Shown here in pieces: positions 31,335 to 40,847 of a stretch of DNA of 64,000 nt. The stretch's first letter is position 1; every line of letters begins with the position of its first letter. The stretch lies in assembly GCA_021821045.1 (NCBI GenBank), contig JAKACW010000006.1:1-64000 (forward strand), read 5' to 3'. This DNA comes from Pseudomonadota bacterium (lineage in GTDB: Bacteria; Pseudomonadota; Gammaproteobacteria; JAADHS01). The notes under the pieces are model-generated. The model was not told the DNA's origin. It was given only the letters and a program-made list of their open reading frames with translations, and did not search any database. The position numbers were made by a program, and so were the translations under genes.

Positions 31335-33018
31335 ATTCATTCACGAGCCGAGGGTCGCCTATTTTTCAATGGAAATCGCATTGAAGAATGAGATTCCGAC
31401 CTACGCCGGTGGGCTTGGCGTCCTGGCCGGCGATACGCTGAGATCGGCGGCGGATTTGGAGTTGCCGATGGTGGCTGTGACTTTGGCAAGCACGGCGGGC
31501 TATTTTCGCCAGTCGATCGGTGAAGACGGGCGGCAGACCGAGCAACCTGAGCCGTGGGAGCCGGCTCGCGTCGCCGAGCCTTTGGAGGCGGTGGTCGCGG
31601 TCACCGTCGAAGGCCGGCGGGTGTGGGTAGGCGGCTGGTTGTACGTGCTCAAAAGTCATATGGGTGGAACGCAACCGGTTATCCTGCTCGACACCGATTT
31701 GGCCCAAAACACGGCGGAGGATCGCCAACTCACGCAGTATCTCTACGGTGGTGACCAATGTTATCGCTTGAAGCAGGAAATTGTGTTGGGCATTGGCGGT
31801 TCCCGCATGTTGCAGGCCCTCGGGTTCGAATTGCGCCAATACCACATGAACGAAGGCCACTCGGCGCTTCTGGCGTTAGAGTTGCTGCGACGCTACTCCT
31901 ATCCGCCAGAAGACCTGCGGCCGGGCGAATCGCCCTACGATATCCGCCGGGTGAGGGAATTATGCTGTTTCACCACCCATACGCCGGTGGAAGCAGGTCA
32001 CGACAAGTTTCCCTACGAAATGGTCAAAGACGTTTTGGGCGAGGTTGTCGATTTTGGCACCCTGCGACAATTGGCTGGCGCGCAGACGCTCAATATGACC
32101 CATCTCGCATTGAACTTGAGCGAATACGTCAACGGTGTCGCGCAGCGGCACGCGGAAGTTTCCCGTCAGTTGTTCCCCGGCTACCGCGTTCACAACGTGA
32201 CCAACGGCGTGCATCCGTTTACGTGGACCAGTCCGCCGTTTCGTAAGCTCTACGATCATCACCTGTCCGGCTGGTGCCACGAACCCGAGTTGCTTATGCG
32301 TGCGGAGTGCTGCATTTCGGACGAGGCGGTTTGGGACGCGCATATCGAGGCGAAACAGCTGTTGATCAATGAGGTCCGCAACCGCACGGGAGTCGCGCTG
32401 GTGCCGGAGTGTTTCACGATCGGATTCGCGCGCCGCATGACGGCATACAAACGGCCCGACTTGCTGTTTTCCGATCTGGAACGACTCAAAGCAATTACGC
32501 GGGAAGAGCCGCTGCAGATCGTCATGGCCGGCAAGGCACACCCGCGCGACGAAGCCGGCAAGCAACTGATCGAACTGTTGCATCGGCACAAACAAGCGCT
32601 CGGTGGCGCCGTGAAGCTTGTGTTTTTGCCGGGTTACGATATGAACACGGCCTTGCTGCTGGCGGCGGGCTGCGATGTTTGGCTCAATACGCCGCTGCGA
32701 CCAATGGAAGCCAGCGGTACCAGTGGTATGAAGGCGGCGTTCAACGGGGTCCCGCAGTTGAGTGTGCTGGACGGTTGGTGGGTGGAAGGATGCGTCGAAG
32801 GCGTAACCGGCTGGGCCATCGGTGACGACACCCCGACCGCCAACGGCAATGATGCCCGAGACATGTACGACAAGCTGCGCGATGTCATTTGGCCCTTATA
32901 CCATCGTGATCGTTCGGCCTGGATCGCGATCATGAAGGGCGCGATCAGCAAGAGCGCAAGCTATTTCAATAGCCATCGCATGATGCGCCGCTATGCGACG
33001 GAGACATATACGCGCTGA
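31312..33018 (+). CDS. glgP: Alpha-glucan phosphorylase (GT35, short bacterial type)
   Basis: The product is 568 aa. VAYFSMEIALKNEIPTYAGGLGVLAGD is the N-terminal signature of short glycogen/alpha-glucan phosphorylases. YHMNEGHSALLALE, NVTNGVHPFTW and GFARRMTAYKRPDLLF follow. The pyridoxal-phosphate lysine region is PMEASGTSGMKAAFNGVPQLSVLDGWWVEG. The enzyme releases glucose-1-phosphate from alpha-1,4-glucans in the cytoplasm. It overlaps the preceding methyltransferase-like gene by 23 nt, so it is embedded in the copper operon rather than a glycogen locus. An alternative start is the ATG at 31324. Its role in metal resistance is unexplained. Confidence 0.92.
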   Translation: MSEIMLDKFIHEPRVAYFSMEIALKNEIPTYAGGLGVLAGDTLRSAADLELPMVAVTLASTAGYFRQSIGEDGRQTEQPEPWEPARVAEPLEAVVAVTVEGRRVWVGGWLYVLKSHMGGTQPVILLDTDLAQNTAEDRQLTQYLYGGDQCYRLKQEIVLGIGGSRMLQALGFELRQYHMNEGHSALLALELLRRYSYPPEDLRPGESPYDIRRVRELCCFTTHTPVEAGHDKFPYEMVKDVLGEVVDFGTLRQLAGAQTLNMTHLALNLSEYVNGVAQRHAEVSRQLFPGYRVHNVTNGVHPFTWTSPPFRKLYDHHLSGWCHEPELLMRAECCISDEAVWDAHIEAKQLLINEVRNRTGVALVPECFTIGFARRMTAYKRPDLLFSDLERLKAITREEPLQIVMAGKAHPRDEAGKQLIELLHRHKQALGGAVKLVFLPGYDMNTALLLAAGCDVWLNTPLRPMEASGTSGMKAAFNGVPQLSVLDGWWVEGCVEGVTGWAIGDDTPTANGNDARDMYDKLRDVIWPLYHRDRSAWIAIMKGAISKSASYFNSHRMMRRYATETYTR

Positions 33019-33057
33019 GAAGCGGCGAAAGGCCACCCAATTAAGGGGGTTGAGGTC

Positions 33058-33336
33058 ATGGACGGACTGCTTTCATTTCTTTTGTTTGGGGTGTTGTTTT
33101 ATATCATGATGCGCTATGGGTGCGGAGCCCACATGGTGCATGGGCACGGTGGAGGTCGGAAAAGCACCGACCCCGTTTGCGGCATGGAAGTGGAGCCCGA
33201 ACAGGGCTACAGCAAAATGTTTCGCGGTGTCGAATACCGATTTTGCAGTCGCAATTGTTTGGATAAGTTCGACGCGGAGCCGGCGCGATTCCTGGAAGCC
33301 ATCGCCAAGGGAGAGCATAAGGAGAACGAATCATGA
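33058..33336 (+). CDS. Membrane-anchored YHS-domain protein
   Basis: The product is 92 aa. An N-terminal hydrophobic helix (LLSFLLFGVLFYIMMRYGCGAHMVHGHGGG) carries a Cys/His/Met cluster at its end. A YHS domain follows (TDPVCGMEVEPEQGYSKMFRGVEYRFCSRNCLDKFDAEPARFLEAI). Third YHS-containing product in this cluster. YHS domains bind soft metals through Cys residues, and the anchor suggests delivery near the membrane. It overlaps the next gene by 4 nt. Confidence 0.8.
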   Translation: MDGLLSFLLFGVLFYIMMRYGCGAHMVHGHGGGRKSTDPVCGMEVEPEQGYSKMFRGVEYRFCSRNCLDKFDAEPARFLEAIAKGEHKENES

Positions 33337-33602
33337 GAGGGTTGTCGCTGATTGCCGTCGGTCACGCCACCAGTTTATTTTTCGTGATCACGTTTTCCTT
33401 GTGCGTGATATTTGATCTGGTGTTTCCGGAGCAGGCTATGTATGAGACGTGGCAAAAACTATTGCCGGGATTCGAGTGGATTAGCTGGAAGAGCTACTTG
33501 CTGGGTTTGGTCGAAGCCTACGGCTACGGTTGGTTCGTGGCACTGGTATGGGTGCCGTTGTACAACAGCTTCGCGGCGCGAGACTTGCCGCGATCGTCCT
33601 AA
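33333..33602 (+). CDS. DUF5676-like small membrane protein
   Basis: The product is 89 aa with two membrane segments (about residues 7-30 and 60-82). FEWISWKSYLLGLVEAYGYGWFVALVWVPLYN matches my recollection of the DUF5676 family found next to YHS and copper ATPase genes. The function is unknown; it may be an accessory to copper efflux. Last intact gene of the copper operon; 717 bp without an intact gene follow. Confidence 0.7.
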   Translation: MRGLSLIAVGHATSLFFVITFSLCVIFDLVFPEQAMYETWQKLLPGFEWISWKSYLLGLVEAYGYGWFVALVWVPLYNSFAARDLPRSS

Positions 33603-33797
33603 CAGGAGAGCGTCAATCTTCGAGTTTATTGTTGCTTAGCAGTAGTGTTCATTTGCAACGCATCATTTTGACGGAGACGCGCCATGGTTACTAATCAGCT
33701 TGCATGAACCGCCGGCAGGGAAGCGGTCTCTGGCCTGCGTGGGTAATTATGCACGGATTTTTCCGGTCAACATGAGTTTGATAGTGAAGTGGAGTAA

Positions 33798-34121
33798 TGT
33801 TGGTGCGACGTGCATTCTGAGCTAACTCAAATCACCGGCACCATGGTGCCGGTGATTTTCCAACGGGAAGGCTACCGCAAGTCGCCCATTTTCTTTGTCA
33901 TGGACGACACCAAAGGCGGCCCCGTCTGAATAAAAACAGGCCGTCTCGCGCGGGAGCCATGGGAGTTGGTGATCGACTACTCCTTGGCGACTTTGTATGA
34001 CTTGCGAATCGGTGATCCTTTCATCGTGGCGGACTTCGAGATTCGTATTGCCGGGATCGCCGAAAACACGGCCGCACTGTTTACCGCGTTTGTCTTTATA
34101 AAATACGACGATATGATCTAG
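33798..34121 (+). pseudogene. Remnant of an FtsX/MacB-type ABC transporter permease
   Basis: One frame between stops reads ...GTMVPVIFQREGYRKSPIFFVMDD, then a TGA (33927-33929), then IKTGRLAREPWELVIDYSLA and LRIGDPFIVADFEIRIAGIAENTAALFTAFVFIKYDDMI before TAG. Elements such as ELVID-x2-LA-x2-YxLRIGD and xIAGIAENTAAL are those of the periplasmic domain of FtsX-like permeases. Both halves are in the same frame, so a single Trp-to-stop change plus loss of both ends explains it. The 5' flank (33603-33797) and 3' flank to 34319 hold nothing else I recognise beyond the promoter region of the next operon. Confidence 0.5.
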
Positions 34122-34319
34122 GAGATTACTTAAAGTGTCGAAACCTTGACTTAATCAGAGGTTCCCCAGGTAAGCTTTGCTGGCTTGCGGGTGCCAATCA
34201 AGACGCTTACTGTTACGATAGTACGGCCGTAACAGCTATTGGCAGCGTTGAACTAAGTAGCTATTGAGAGAATCATAAGCTTGACCGCTAACTCGCTAAT
34301 AGTTTAGAGTTTTTAGTTA

Positions 34320-34769
34320 ATGAAAAAACGTTCGTTATTTCGAAAATCCGTGATCACGCTTGCGATGCTCGTGGGGCTGTTTTCACAGTTCCAGGCGGTG
34401 TTCGCCTGTGAGCTGATGGGTGGCGAGACCAAGTCCGTTTGCTGTTGTGACGAACCTAGCGGAATGTCCGATATGTCCTCGGGTTGCGACATGGGCGGCG
34501 GCTGCCAGGGGCGGACCGGCCCGGTATCCAGCCCGTCGGATTGCTGTCAGGTTTCCTATGAGCCGGTGCCCAGCGCTGCGGCTATCGCTCCGGAATTCCA
34601 CGCCCAGCAGGTGTTGTTGCTGGTTGCGCCCCAACCTCCGCCTCTTCCTGCCACATTTATACTGCCGGACTTCGCCTCTAACCGAACAAGTTTACGCTTC
34701 AACCATCCCCGCTCTCTCCCCGTCACCGGTACGCATACTTACCTGCTGACCAACCGCTTCCGTATTTGA
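34320..34769 (+). CDS. Cys-rich secreted protein heading the Cus operon
   Basis: The product is 149 aa with a signal peptide (MKKRSLFRKSVITLAMLVGLFSQFQAVFA). The mature N-domain is full of potential soft-metal ligands (CELMGGETKSVCCCDEPSGMSDMSSGCDMGGGC, then CCQ). The C-terminal half is Pro-rich and ends in THTYLLTNRFRI. A similarly placed small secreted protein with C/CC residues and a C-terminal LYLRTLRLRI occurs at 54641. A periplasmic copper scavenger or chaperone is plausible. I do not recognise a named family. Confidence 0.65.
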   Translation: MKKRSLFRKSVITLAMLVGLFSQFQAVFACELMGGETKSVCCCDEPSGMSDMSSGCDMGGGCQGRTGPVSSPSDCCQVSYEPVPSAAAIAPEFHAQQVLLLVAPQPPPLPATFILPDFASNRTSLRFNHPRSLPVTGTHTYLLTNRFRI

Positions 34770-34887
34770 TCACACCTTCGTTCGTCCACTAGGACGTTTC
34801 CTAGCGTTCGGGTTCGCGCCCCGACGGACGCCATCGTGCGCCCGTCTTGCAGCCCGGCCCATCGGTCACTGACAACGAAGGTGTCAT

Positions 34888-36201
34888 ATGCAAAACAAGT
34901 CTTTTTCTTGGCCACGCCGTGCCAGGGCTGCCGCGCTGATTTGGCTGGCCATAAGCGGTTATTGCGGCGTAACGGCCGCGGCAAACGATAGTTTTCAGCA
35001 CGACTCACAACTTACCCCGGAACAACTGGTGGAGGCCGTGCTGGATCGGAATCCCGATATTCCCGCGATGCAGGCGGCGTGGGAAGCGGCCCGCTCGCGC
35101 ATTGCGCAGGGGGAGGCATTCGATGACCCCATGCTCAGCTATGGCTTCGCCCCGCAAACGGCGGGTGCAAGCGGCATGGATATCGGTCAGAAACTCTCCA
35201 TTTCCCAACGCCTCCCCTGGCCGGGAAAACGGCAACTGCGCGGTGACGCCGCGCGCCTGGAGGCCGACGCCGCACAGCAGAACATTGAATCGGTCCGCCT
35301 GAAACTCGCGGAAGCGGCGCGGGTGGCATTTGCCGATTGGTATTTCGTGCACGCCGCCATCCGGGTCAACGCCGTCAACAAATCCCTGTTGGAGGAAATA
35401 CGCAACATCGCGCAAGTGAAATACGGCGCGGGGCGGGCCTCCAAGCAGGATGTGTTGCGCGCCGAGGTCGAAGTCGCGCTGCTGGAGCACCGCAATATCG
35501 TCCTGGAACGCCAGCGTAAAGCGGCGCTGGCCATGTTGAACACCTTGCTGCAGCGCCAACCCGATACACCGCTGCCGCCGCCATCGGCGTTGCCCGGCGG
35601 CGATGCACTGCCAGGCGTGGTTCAACTGCGCGCCATGGCGCTACAAAACCGTCCCGATATCCACGCCGTGAACGCACGCGTGCAAGCGGGGCAACAACGT
35701 GTGAAGCTGTCCGAGCGCAACACGCTTCCCGACTTCCAGTTGTCCGCCGACTACAACAGCCTCTGGATGCGTGATGAACAACGCCTGATGGTCGGCGTCG
35801 GTATCAACATCCCCCTTTCCGCGAAACACCGCGCCGCCGAGGATGAAGCCCGCGCGGATCTCCTGCGCCTGGATTACACGCGCCAGGAGGTGGTCGTTCA
35901 GCTCCAGGGAGAGGTGCAGCAGGCCTATGACCAGGTGGTGGAGAGCCAGCATGTGCTTGCCCTGTATCAGGACCGCTTGCTGCCCTTGGCCGAGGAAAAC
36001 CTGGCCGCCGCCCGTTCCGATTACGAGGCCGGCCGCGGCAATTTTCTCGACATGATCGGCGCGGAGAAAAACCTGATGCAGGCGCGGCTGCAACTGGAAC
36101 AGGCGCGGGCTGATCACTACCGCCGTAGGGCCTCGCTGGAGCGTGCCGTGGGTGGGCCGCAAGCCCTGCAAAGCATTCAAACCGGGGGGAAGAGTCAATG
36201 A
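34888..36201 (+). CDS. cusC: TolC-family outer-membrane factor of the Cus system (CusC-like)
   Basis: The product is 437 aa with a signal region (AAALIWLAISGYCGVTAA). The OEP layout is evident: LVEAVLDRNPDIPAMQAAWEAARSRI, SISQRLPWPGKRQLRGDAARLEADAA, LLEEIRNIAQVKYGAGRASKQDVLRAEVEV and, in the second repeat, RNTLPDFQLSADYN and YEAGRGNFLDMIGAEKNLMQARLQLE. It forms the outer-membrane duct of an RND copper/silver pump. It overlaps cusB by 4 nt. The gene cluster here has a higher GC and a different codon flavour from the copper cluster on its left, consistent with separate origin. Confidence 0.9.
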   Translation: MQNKSFSWPRRARAAALIWLAISGYCGVTAAANDSFQHDSQLTPEQLVEAVLDRNPDIPAMQAAWEAARSRIAQGEAFDDPMLSYGFAPQTAGASGMDIGQKLSISQRLPWPGKRQLRGDAARLEADAAQQNIESVRLKLAEAARVAFADWYFVHAAIRVNAVNKSLLEEIRNIAQVKYGAGRASKQDVLRAEVEVALLEHRNIVLERQRKAALAMLNTLLQRQPDTPLPPPSALPGGDALPGVVQLRAMALQNRPDIHAVNARVQAGQQRVKLSERNTLPDFQLSADYNSLWMRDEQRLMVGVGINIPLSAKHRAAEDEARADLLRLDYTRQEVVVQLQGEVQQAYDQVVESQHVLALYQDRLLPLAEENLAAARSDYEAGRGNFLDMIGAEKNLMQARLQLEQARADHYRRRASLERAVGGPQALQSIQTGGKSQ

Positions 36202-37607
36202 AGATCAGGTATTTGAGTTATATCTTTGCGGCCGTGGCTTTGATCATAGCGGCCGCTGCGCAGGCCGCTGGCGACGGCGATTGGTATGCCGCCGGGCCGT
36301 TCAAGACACGAGTAGCGGTAAACCCCGAGACGCCAAAGGTGGGCAAGAACCAGGTGACGATCTGGGTCCAAGACGCCAGCGGTTCGCCGGTAGCCGGCGC
36401 CAAACTGGAAGCGGTGGCCGTGATGCCGGCCATGGGCAGTATGCCCGCCATGTACGCCCCCGCCGAAATGGCCGAGACGGAACCCGGCCGCTACCAAGGC
36501 GAGTTCGAGCCCTCCATGGGTGGCGAGTGGCCGTTGACCATCAAGATCAGTCATGCCTCGGGTAGCGGGGAGATCACCTTCGATCTCGCCACCGGCCGCC
36601 AGGGCCTGCGCTGTGCCACCTGCGGCGCACAGGCCGACGCGCCTGGCACCATCCACGTCGATCCCGGCCGGCGCCAGCTCATCGGCATCACCACCGGGCA
36701 AGTAAAACGAAAAACCCTGCGCGTGACCATCCGTGCCGCCGGCAGTGTCCAGTATGACGAGACACGGTTGAACGACGTGGCGCTGAAGTTCAATGGCTGG
36801 ATCGGCGAGCTGTACGCCGACTCCCTCGGCAAGGCAGTGCGCAAAGGCCAACCCCTGTTCACCGTTTATAGTCCCGATTTACTGGCGGCTCAGGAGGAGT
36901 ACCTGGAGACGCGGCGCCGCGCGGATCACGGCGGCCAGCGCCTGGAGGCCGCACGCCGGCGCCTGCGTCTGTGGGACCTCGGTGACGCACAAATCGCCGA
37001 TCTGGAACGCCAGGGACATGCCCAGGAATACGTGCCCATACTCGCGCCCGCCGACGGCGTCATCGTGGACAAAGCCGTGGTCGCGGGATCGGCCTTCATG
37101 GCCGGTCAGCGGCTGTTACGCACCGCCGGCCTCGACCGGGTCTGGGTGGAGGCGCAGGTCTATGACTATGAACTGCCGCTCATCGCGACTGGCATGAAAG
37201 CCACGGTGACGCTGCCCGAACTTCAGGACCGCGAGTTCGAGGGGACGGTGGATTATGTCTACCCCTACCTGCAAGGCGACACCCGCACCGCCCGGATCCG
37301 TGTGGTGCTCGATAACCGCGACGGCTTCTTGCGCCCCGACATGTATGTGCAGGTGCGGCTCCAGGCCGACCTGGGCAAGCGCCTCGTCGTCCCCGAGGAG
37401 GCCGTGCTCTTCAGCGGCGAAAACCGCATCGTGTTTCTCGATCTGGGCGACGGCAAGCTCGCACCGCGCAAGATCAAGACCGGCCAGCGCAGCCGTCAGT
37501 GGATAGAAGTGCTGGACGGCCTGAATGAGGGCGACGCGGTCGTCACCTCGGGCAACTTCCTCATCGCCGCCGAGAGCAAACTGAAAGCGGGGGTGGACCA
37601 ATGGTGA
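36198..37607 (+). CDS. cusB: CusB-like membrane fusion protein with extra N-terminal FixH-like domain
   Basis: The product is 469 aa with a signal peptide (MKIRYLSYIFAAVALIIAAAAQA). Residues of about 24-135 form an additional beta domain (WYAAGPFKTRVAVNPETPKVGKNQVTIWVQDASG...MPAMGSMPAMYAPAEMAETEPGRYQGEF), resembling FixH/YtkA-type domains and Met-rich. A CATCG (about residue 139) and the classic CusB core follow: GSVQYDETRLNDVALKFNGWIGELYADSLGKAVRKGQPLFTVYSPDLLAAQEEYL and EGDAVVTSGNFLIAAESKLKAG. It links CusA to CusC and accepts Cu/Ag from CusF. The front domain may add a metal-binding step. It overlaps cusA by 7 nt. Confidence 0.92.
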   Translation: MKIRYLSYIFAAVALIIAAAAQAAGDGDWYAAGPFKTRVAVNPETPKVGKNQVTIWVQDASGSPVAGAKLEAVAVMPAMGSMPAMYAPAEMAETEPGRYQGEFEPSMGGEWPLTIKISHASGSGEITFDLATGRQGLRCATCGAQADAPGTIHVDPGRRQLIGITTGQVKRKTLRVTIRAAGSVQYDETRLNDVALKFNGWIGELYADSLGKAVRKGQPLFTVYSPDLLAAQEEYLETRRRADHGGQRLEAARRRLRLWDLGDAQIADLERQGHAQEYVPILAPADGVIVDKAVVAGSAFMAGQRLLRTAGLDRVWVEAQVYDYELPLIATGMKATVTLPELQDREFEGTVDYVYPYLQGDTRTARIRVVLDNRDGFLRPDMYVQVRLQADLGKRLVVPEEAVLFSGENRIVFLDLGDGKLAPRKIKTGQRSRQWIEVLDGLNEGDAVVTSGNFLIAAESKLKAGVDQW

Positions 37608-40600
37608 CCCAGGATACCGCCAAATCCCTTGGCCTGATCGAACGGCTCATCGCCTGGTGCGCCCGCAACCCGCTACTGACGCTGCTCACCATCGCGGCGG
37701 CGACCTTCTGGGGCTACCGGGCACTGCTTGCCACGCCGCTGGACGCCATCCCCGATTTGTCCGACGTGCAGGTGATCATCTACACCGAGTGGCCGGGACG
37801 CAGTCCCGACCTGGTGGAGGACCAGATCACCTATCCCCTGTCCACCAGTTTTCTCGCGGCGCCCAAGGTGCGCGCGGTGCGCGGACAGAGCTACATGGGG
37901 CTGTCCTTCGTGAATGTGATCTTCGAGGACGGCACCGACATGTACTGGGCCCGCTCGCGGGCATTGGAGTATCTCAATGCCGCGCTGGACAAGTTACCCA
38001 AAGGCGTGCGTCCCACCCTCGGCCCGGATGCCACCGGCGTGGGCTGGGTGTTTCAGTACGCGTTGGTAGACAAGTCCGGCAAGCACGATCTGGCTGAGTT
38101 GCGCTCGTTGCAGGACTTCAAGCTGCGCTACTGGCTGGAGTCGGTGGAAGGCGTGGCGGAAGTGGCTTCGGTGGGCGGCTTCGTCAAGGAATACCAGATC
38201 CAGTTGGACCCCGACAGGCTGGCTGGCTACGGCATCCCGCTGAAGAAAGTCGCGGAGGCGGTGCGCCGCTCCAACGATGATGTGGGCGGGCGGGTGCTGG
38301 AGATCGCTGGCCACGAGCAGTTCATTCGCGGGCGCGGCTACATTAAAAGCATTAACGATATCGAAAACATCGCGGTCGGCATCGGAAAAAACGGTGTCCC
38401 CATCCTGCTGCGTGACGTGGCGCAGGTCTCGCTGGGGCCAGCCATGCGCCGCGGGCTGGCGGAGCTGGACGGCGAAGGCGAAACCGTCGGCGGCACGGTG
38501 GTGATGCGCTATGGCGAGGACGCCCTCGGTACCATCGAGCGGGTGAAACAGCGCCTGGCTGAGGCCCAGGCCGCCATGCCGGAAGGCGTGAAAATCGTCA
38601 CCGTGTATGACCGTTCGGAATTGATAGAGCGCGCCATCGACACTCTGAAACACACCCTCAGCGAAGAGATGATCGTGGTGTCGCTGGTGATCGCCGTGTT
38701 TCTGCTGCACTTTCGTTCGGCGCTCATCGCCATCCTTACCCTGCCGGTGGCCATCCTTTTGTCCTTCATCCCCATGTCCGGCCAGCACCTTACCGCCAAC
38801 ATCATGTCGCTGGGCGGCATCGCGGTGGCCATCGGCGCCATGGTGGACGCCTCCATCGTCATGATCGAGAACATCCACAAGCGCTTGGAGGAATGGGAAG
38901 AAAGCGGCAAACAGGCAAGCCGCAGCGCGGTCATCATCCAGGCCATGCAGGAGGTGGGACCGAGTATCTTTTTCTCGTTATTGATCATCACCGTCTCCTT
39001 CCTGCCGGTGTTCGCCCTGGAGGGCACCGAGGGCCGGTTGTTCAAGCCGCTGGCCTACACCAAGACCTACTCCATGGGCTTCGCCGCGCTGCTGGCCATC
39101 ACCTTCACCCCGGCGCTGGCGCTGCTGCTGGTGCGCGGTAAGATCCGCGGCGACAAGAGCCCGCTCAACCGCGCGTTGGTGGCCATCTACACGCCGGTGG
39201 TACGGCTTGCGGTGAAATGGCGCTGGCTGGTAGTGGGCGCCGCCATTGCCGCGCTGGTCGCCACCGTGCCCGTGTTCCAGCAACTGGGCAACGAGTTCAT
39301 GCCGCCCCTGAACGAGGGCAGCATCCTCTACATGCCCACGGCCACACCGGGCATGTCCGTCACTGAGGCGGGCAAGGTGCTGCACGCCATGGACAAGGAG
39401 TTGAAGGCCTTTCCCGAGGTGGAACGGGTATTCGGCAAGATGGGCCGCTCCACCAGCCCCACCGACCCGGCGCCCCTGTCCATGGCCGAGGTGGTGGTGA
39501 CCTTCAAGCCGAAAGAACAGTGGCGCGAGGGTGTGACCTGGGAAAGCCTCGTTGCCGAGATGGACCAGCAGTTGCGCTACCCCGGCATGCCCAACGTGTG
39601 GTGGATGCCGATCCAGACTCGCACCGAGATGCTGGCAACCGGGATACGTTCGACGCTCGGTATCAAGGTGTTTGGTGACGACCTGGCGACCGTGGAAGCG
39701 ACCGGCGTGCGCATCGAACAGGCGCTGCAAGGCGATGATCGTACTGCGCCTTTTACCCGCAGCGCGTTCGCCGAACGTATCGCCGGTGGTTACTTCCTGG
39801 ATTTCGATGTCGACCGGCAGAAGATCGCCCGCTATGGCCTCACCGTTGGCGATGTCGAGGACGTGATCATGGCGGCCATCGGCGGGACGGTGGTCTCCGA
39901 GACAGTGGAGGGGCGTGAACGCTATGGCATCAACCTGCGTTACGCCCGCGATTTCCGCGACGATCCGGAGTCGCTGAAGCGGGTGCTGGTGCCCACACCG
40001 AGTGGCGCGCAAATCCCCCTGGCGCAACTGGCGGAGCTGCACTTCCGCACCGGCCCGCCTATGCTGCGCAACGAAAACGGGCAACTGGTGGGCTATGTGT
40101 TCGTGGACGTGAACGACAAGATCGGCATCGCCGATTACGTGGCGGCCGCCAAACGGGTGGTGGCGGAAAAGGCCGCCGTACCCGCCGGCTACCGGCTCGA
40201 CTGGGCGGGGCAGTTTAAATATTTCGAGCGCGCCAAGGCCAAGCTCAAGATCGTCGTGCCGCTCACCCTGTTCATCGTCTTTTTCATGTTATTCCTCAAC
40301 CGCGGTTCGGTGCGCGAGGCGCTGATCATTCTGCTGGCCATTCCCTTCTCCCTCATCGGCGCCGTGTGGCTGTTGTGGTGGCTGGACTACAACCTGAGCG
40401 TCGCCGTGTGGGTGGGCATGATCGCGTTGGCGGGGCTGGATGCCGAGATGGGCGTACTCATGATGCTGTACCTGGGTATGGCTCTGCGCCGGCGCCAGGA
40501 CGAAGGCCGCCTGAACACGCGCCAGGATCTCATCGAGGTCATCACCGAAGGCGCGGGCCGCCGCATCCGGCCCATGCTCATGACCGGCATGGCGCTGTTG

Positions 40601-40786
40601 CTCGGGCTGGTGCCCATCCTGTGGAGCGACGGCACCGGCGCGGACGTCATGAAGCGCATCGCCGCGCCCATGGTGGGCGGCATCGCCTCGGCGCTCATCA
40701 CCGTGCTGGTGGTTTTCCCGGCGATTTTCGCGATCTGGAAGGGCCGCCATGTGCGCAGCGACAAGGAGGACGGCGTCATGACATAA
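37601..40786 (+). CDS. cusA: CusA-like Cu(I)/Ag(I) RND efflux pump
   Basis: The product is 1061 aa, full length for HME-RND pumps, with 12 TM helices in the usual 1+5+1+5 order. The TM4 signature GAMVDASIVMIENIHKRLEE matches the Cu/Ag subclass (HME4) rather than Czc. TM10 carries GLDAEMGVLMMLYLGMALRR, also CusA-like. Periplasmic segments include YTEWPGRSPDLVEDQITYPL and NVWWMPIQTRTEMLATGIRSTLGIKVFG. It exports Cu(I)/Ag(I) from periplasm or cytoplasm through CusB/CusC using the proton gradient. CusF-like gene follows 61 nt downstream. Confidence 0.95.
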   Translation: MVTQDTAKSLGLIERLIAWCARNPLLTLLTIAAATFWGYRALLATPLDAIPDLSDVQVIIYTEWPGRSPDLVEDQITYPLSTSFLAAPKVRAVRGQSYMGLSFVNVIFEDGTDMYWARSRALEYLNAALDKLPKGVRPTLGPDATGVGWVFQYALVDKSGKHDLAELRSLQDFKLRYWLESVEGVAEVASVGGFVKEYQIQLDPDRLAGYGIPLKKVAEAVRRSNDDVGGRVLEIAGHEQFIRGRGYIKSINDIENIAVGIGKNGVPILLRDVAQVSLGPAMRRGLAELDGEGETVGGTVVMRYGEDALGTIERVKQRLAEAQAAMPEGVKIVTVYDRSELIERAIDTLKHTLSEEMIVVSLVIAVFLLHFRSALIAILTLPVAILLSFIPMSGQHLTANIMSLGGIAVAIGAMVDASIVMIENIHKRLEEWEESGKQASRSAVIIQAMQEVGPSIFFSLLIITVSFLPVFALEGTEGRLFKPLAYTKTYSMGFAALLAITFTPALALLLVRGKIRGDKSPLNRALVAIYTPVVRLAVKWRWLVVGAAIAALVATVPVFQQLGNEFMPPLNEGSILYMPTATPGMSVTEAGKVLHAMDKELKAFPEVERVFGKMGRSTSPTDPAPLSMAEVVVTFKPKEQWREGVTWESLVAEMDQQLRYPGMPNVWWMPIQTRTEMLATGIRSTLGIKVFGDDLATVEATGVRIEQALQGDDRTAPFTRSAFAERIAGGYFLDFDVDRQKIARYGLTVGDVEDVIMAAIGGTVVSETVEGRERYGINLRYARDFRDDPESLKRVLVPTPSGAQIPLAQLAELHFRTGPPMLRNENGQLVGYVFVDVNDKIGIADYVAAAKRVVAEKAAVPAGYRLDWAGQFKYFERAKAKLKIVVPLTLFIVFFMLFLNRGSVREALIILLAIPFSLIGAVWLLWWLDYNLSVAVWVGMIALAGLDAEMGVLMMLYLGMALRRRQDEGRLNTRQDLIEVITEGAGRRIRPMLMTGMALLLGLVPILWSDGTGADVMKRIAAPMVGGIASALITVLVVFPAIFAIWKGRHVRSDKEDGVMT

Positions 40787-40847
40787 ACCATTCTCGTTCG
40801 TTATCGGCACCAAAAAACATCAACAGTCACTCATAAGGAGTCACATT

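Noticed and set aside
38978-40084. Minus-strand 368-aa ORF opposite cusA
   Set aside because: It is antisense to a well-supported RND pump gene and consists of the His/Gln/Arg-rich pattern typical of antisense shadows.
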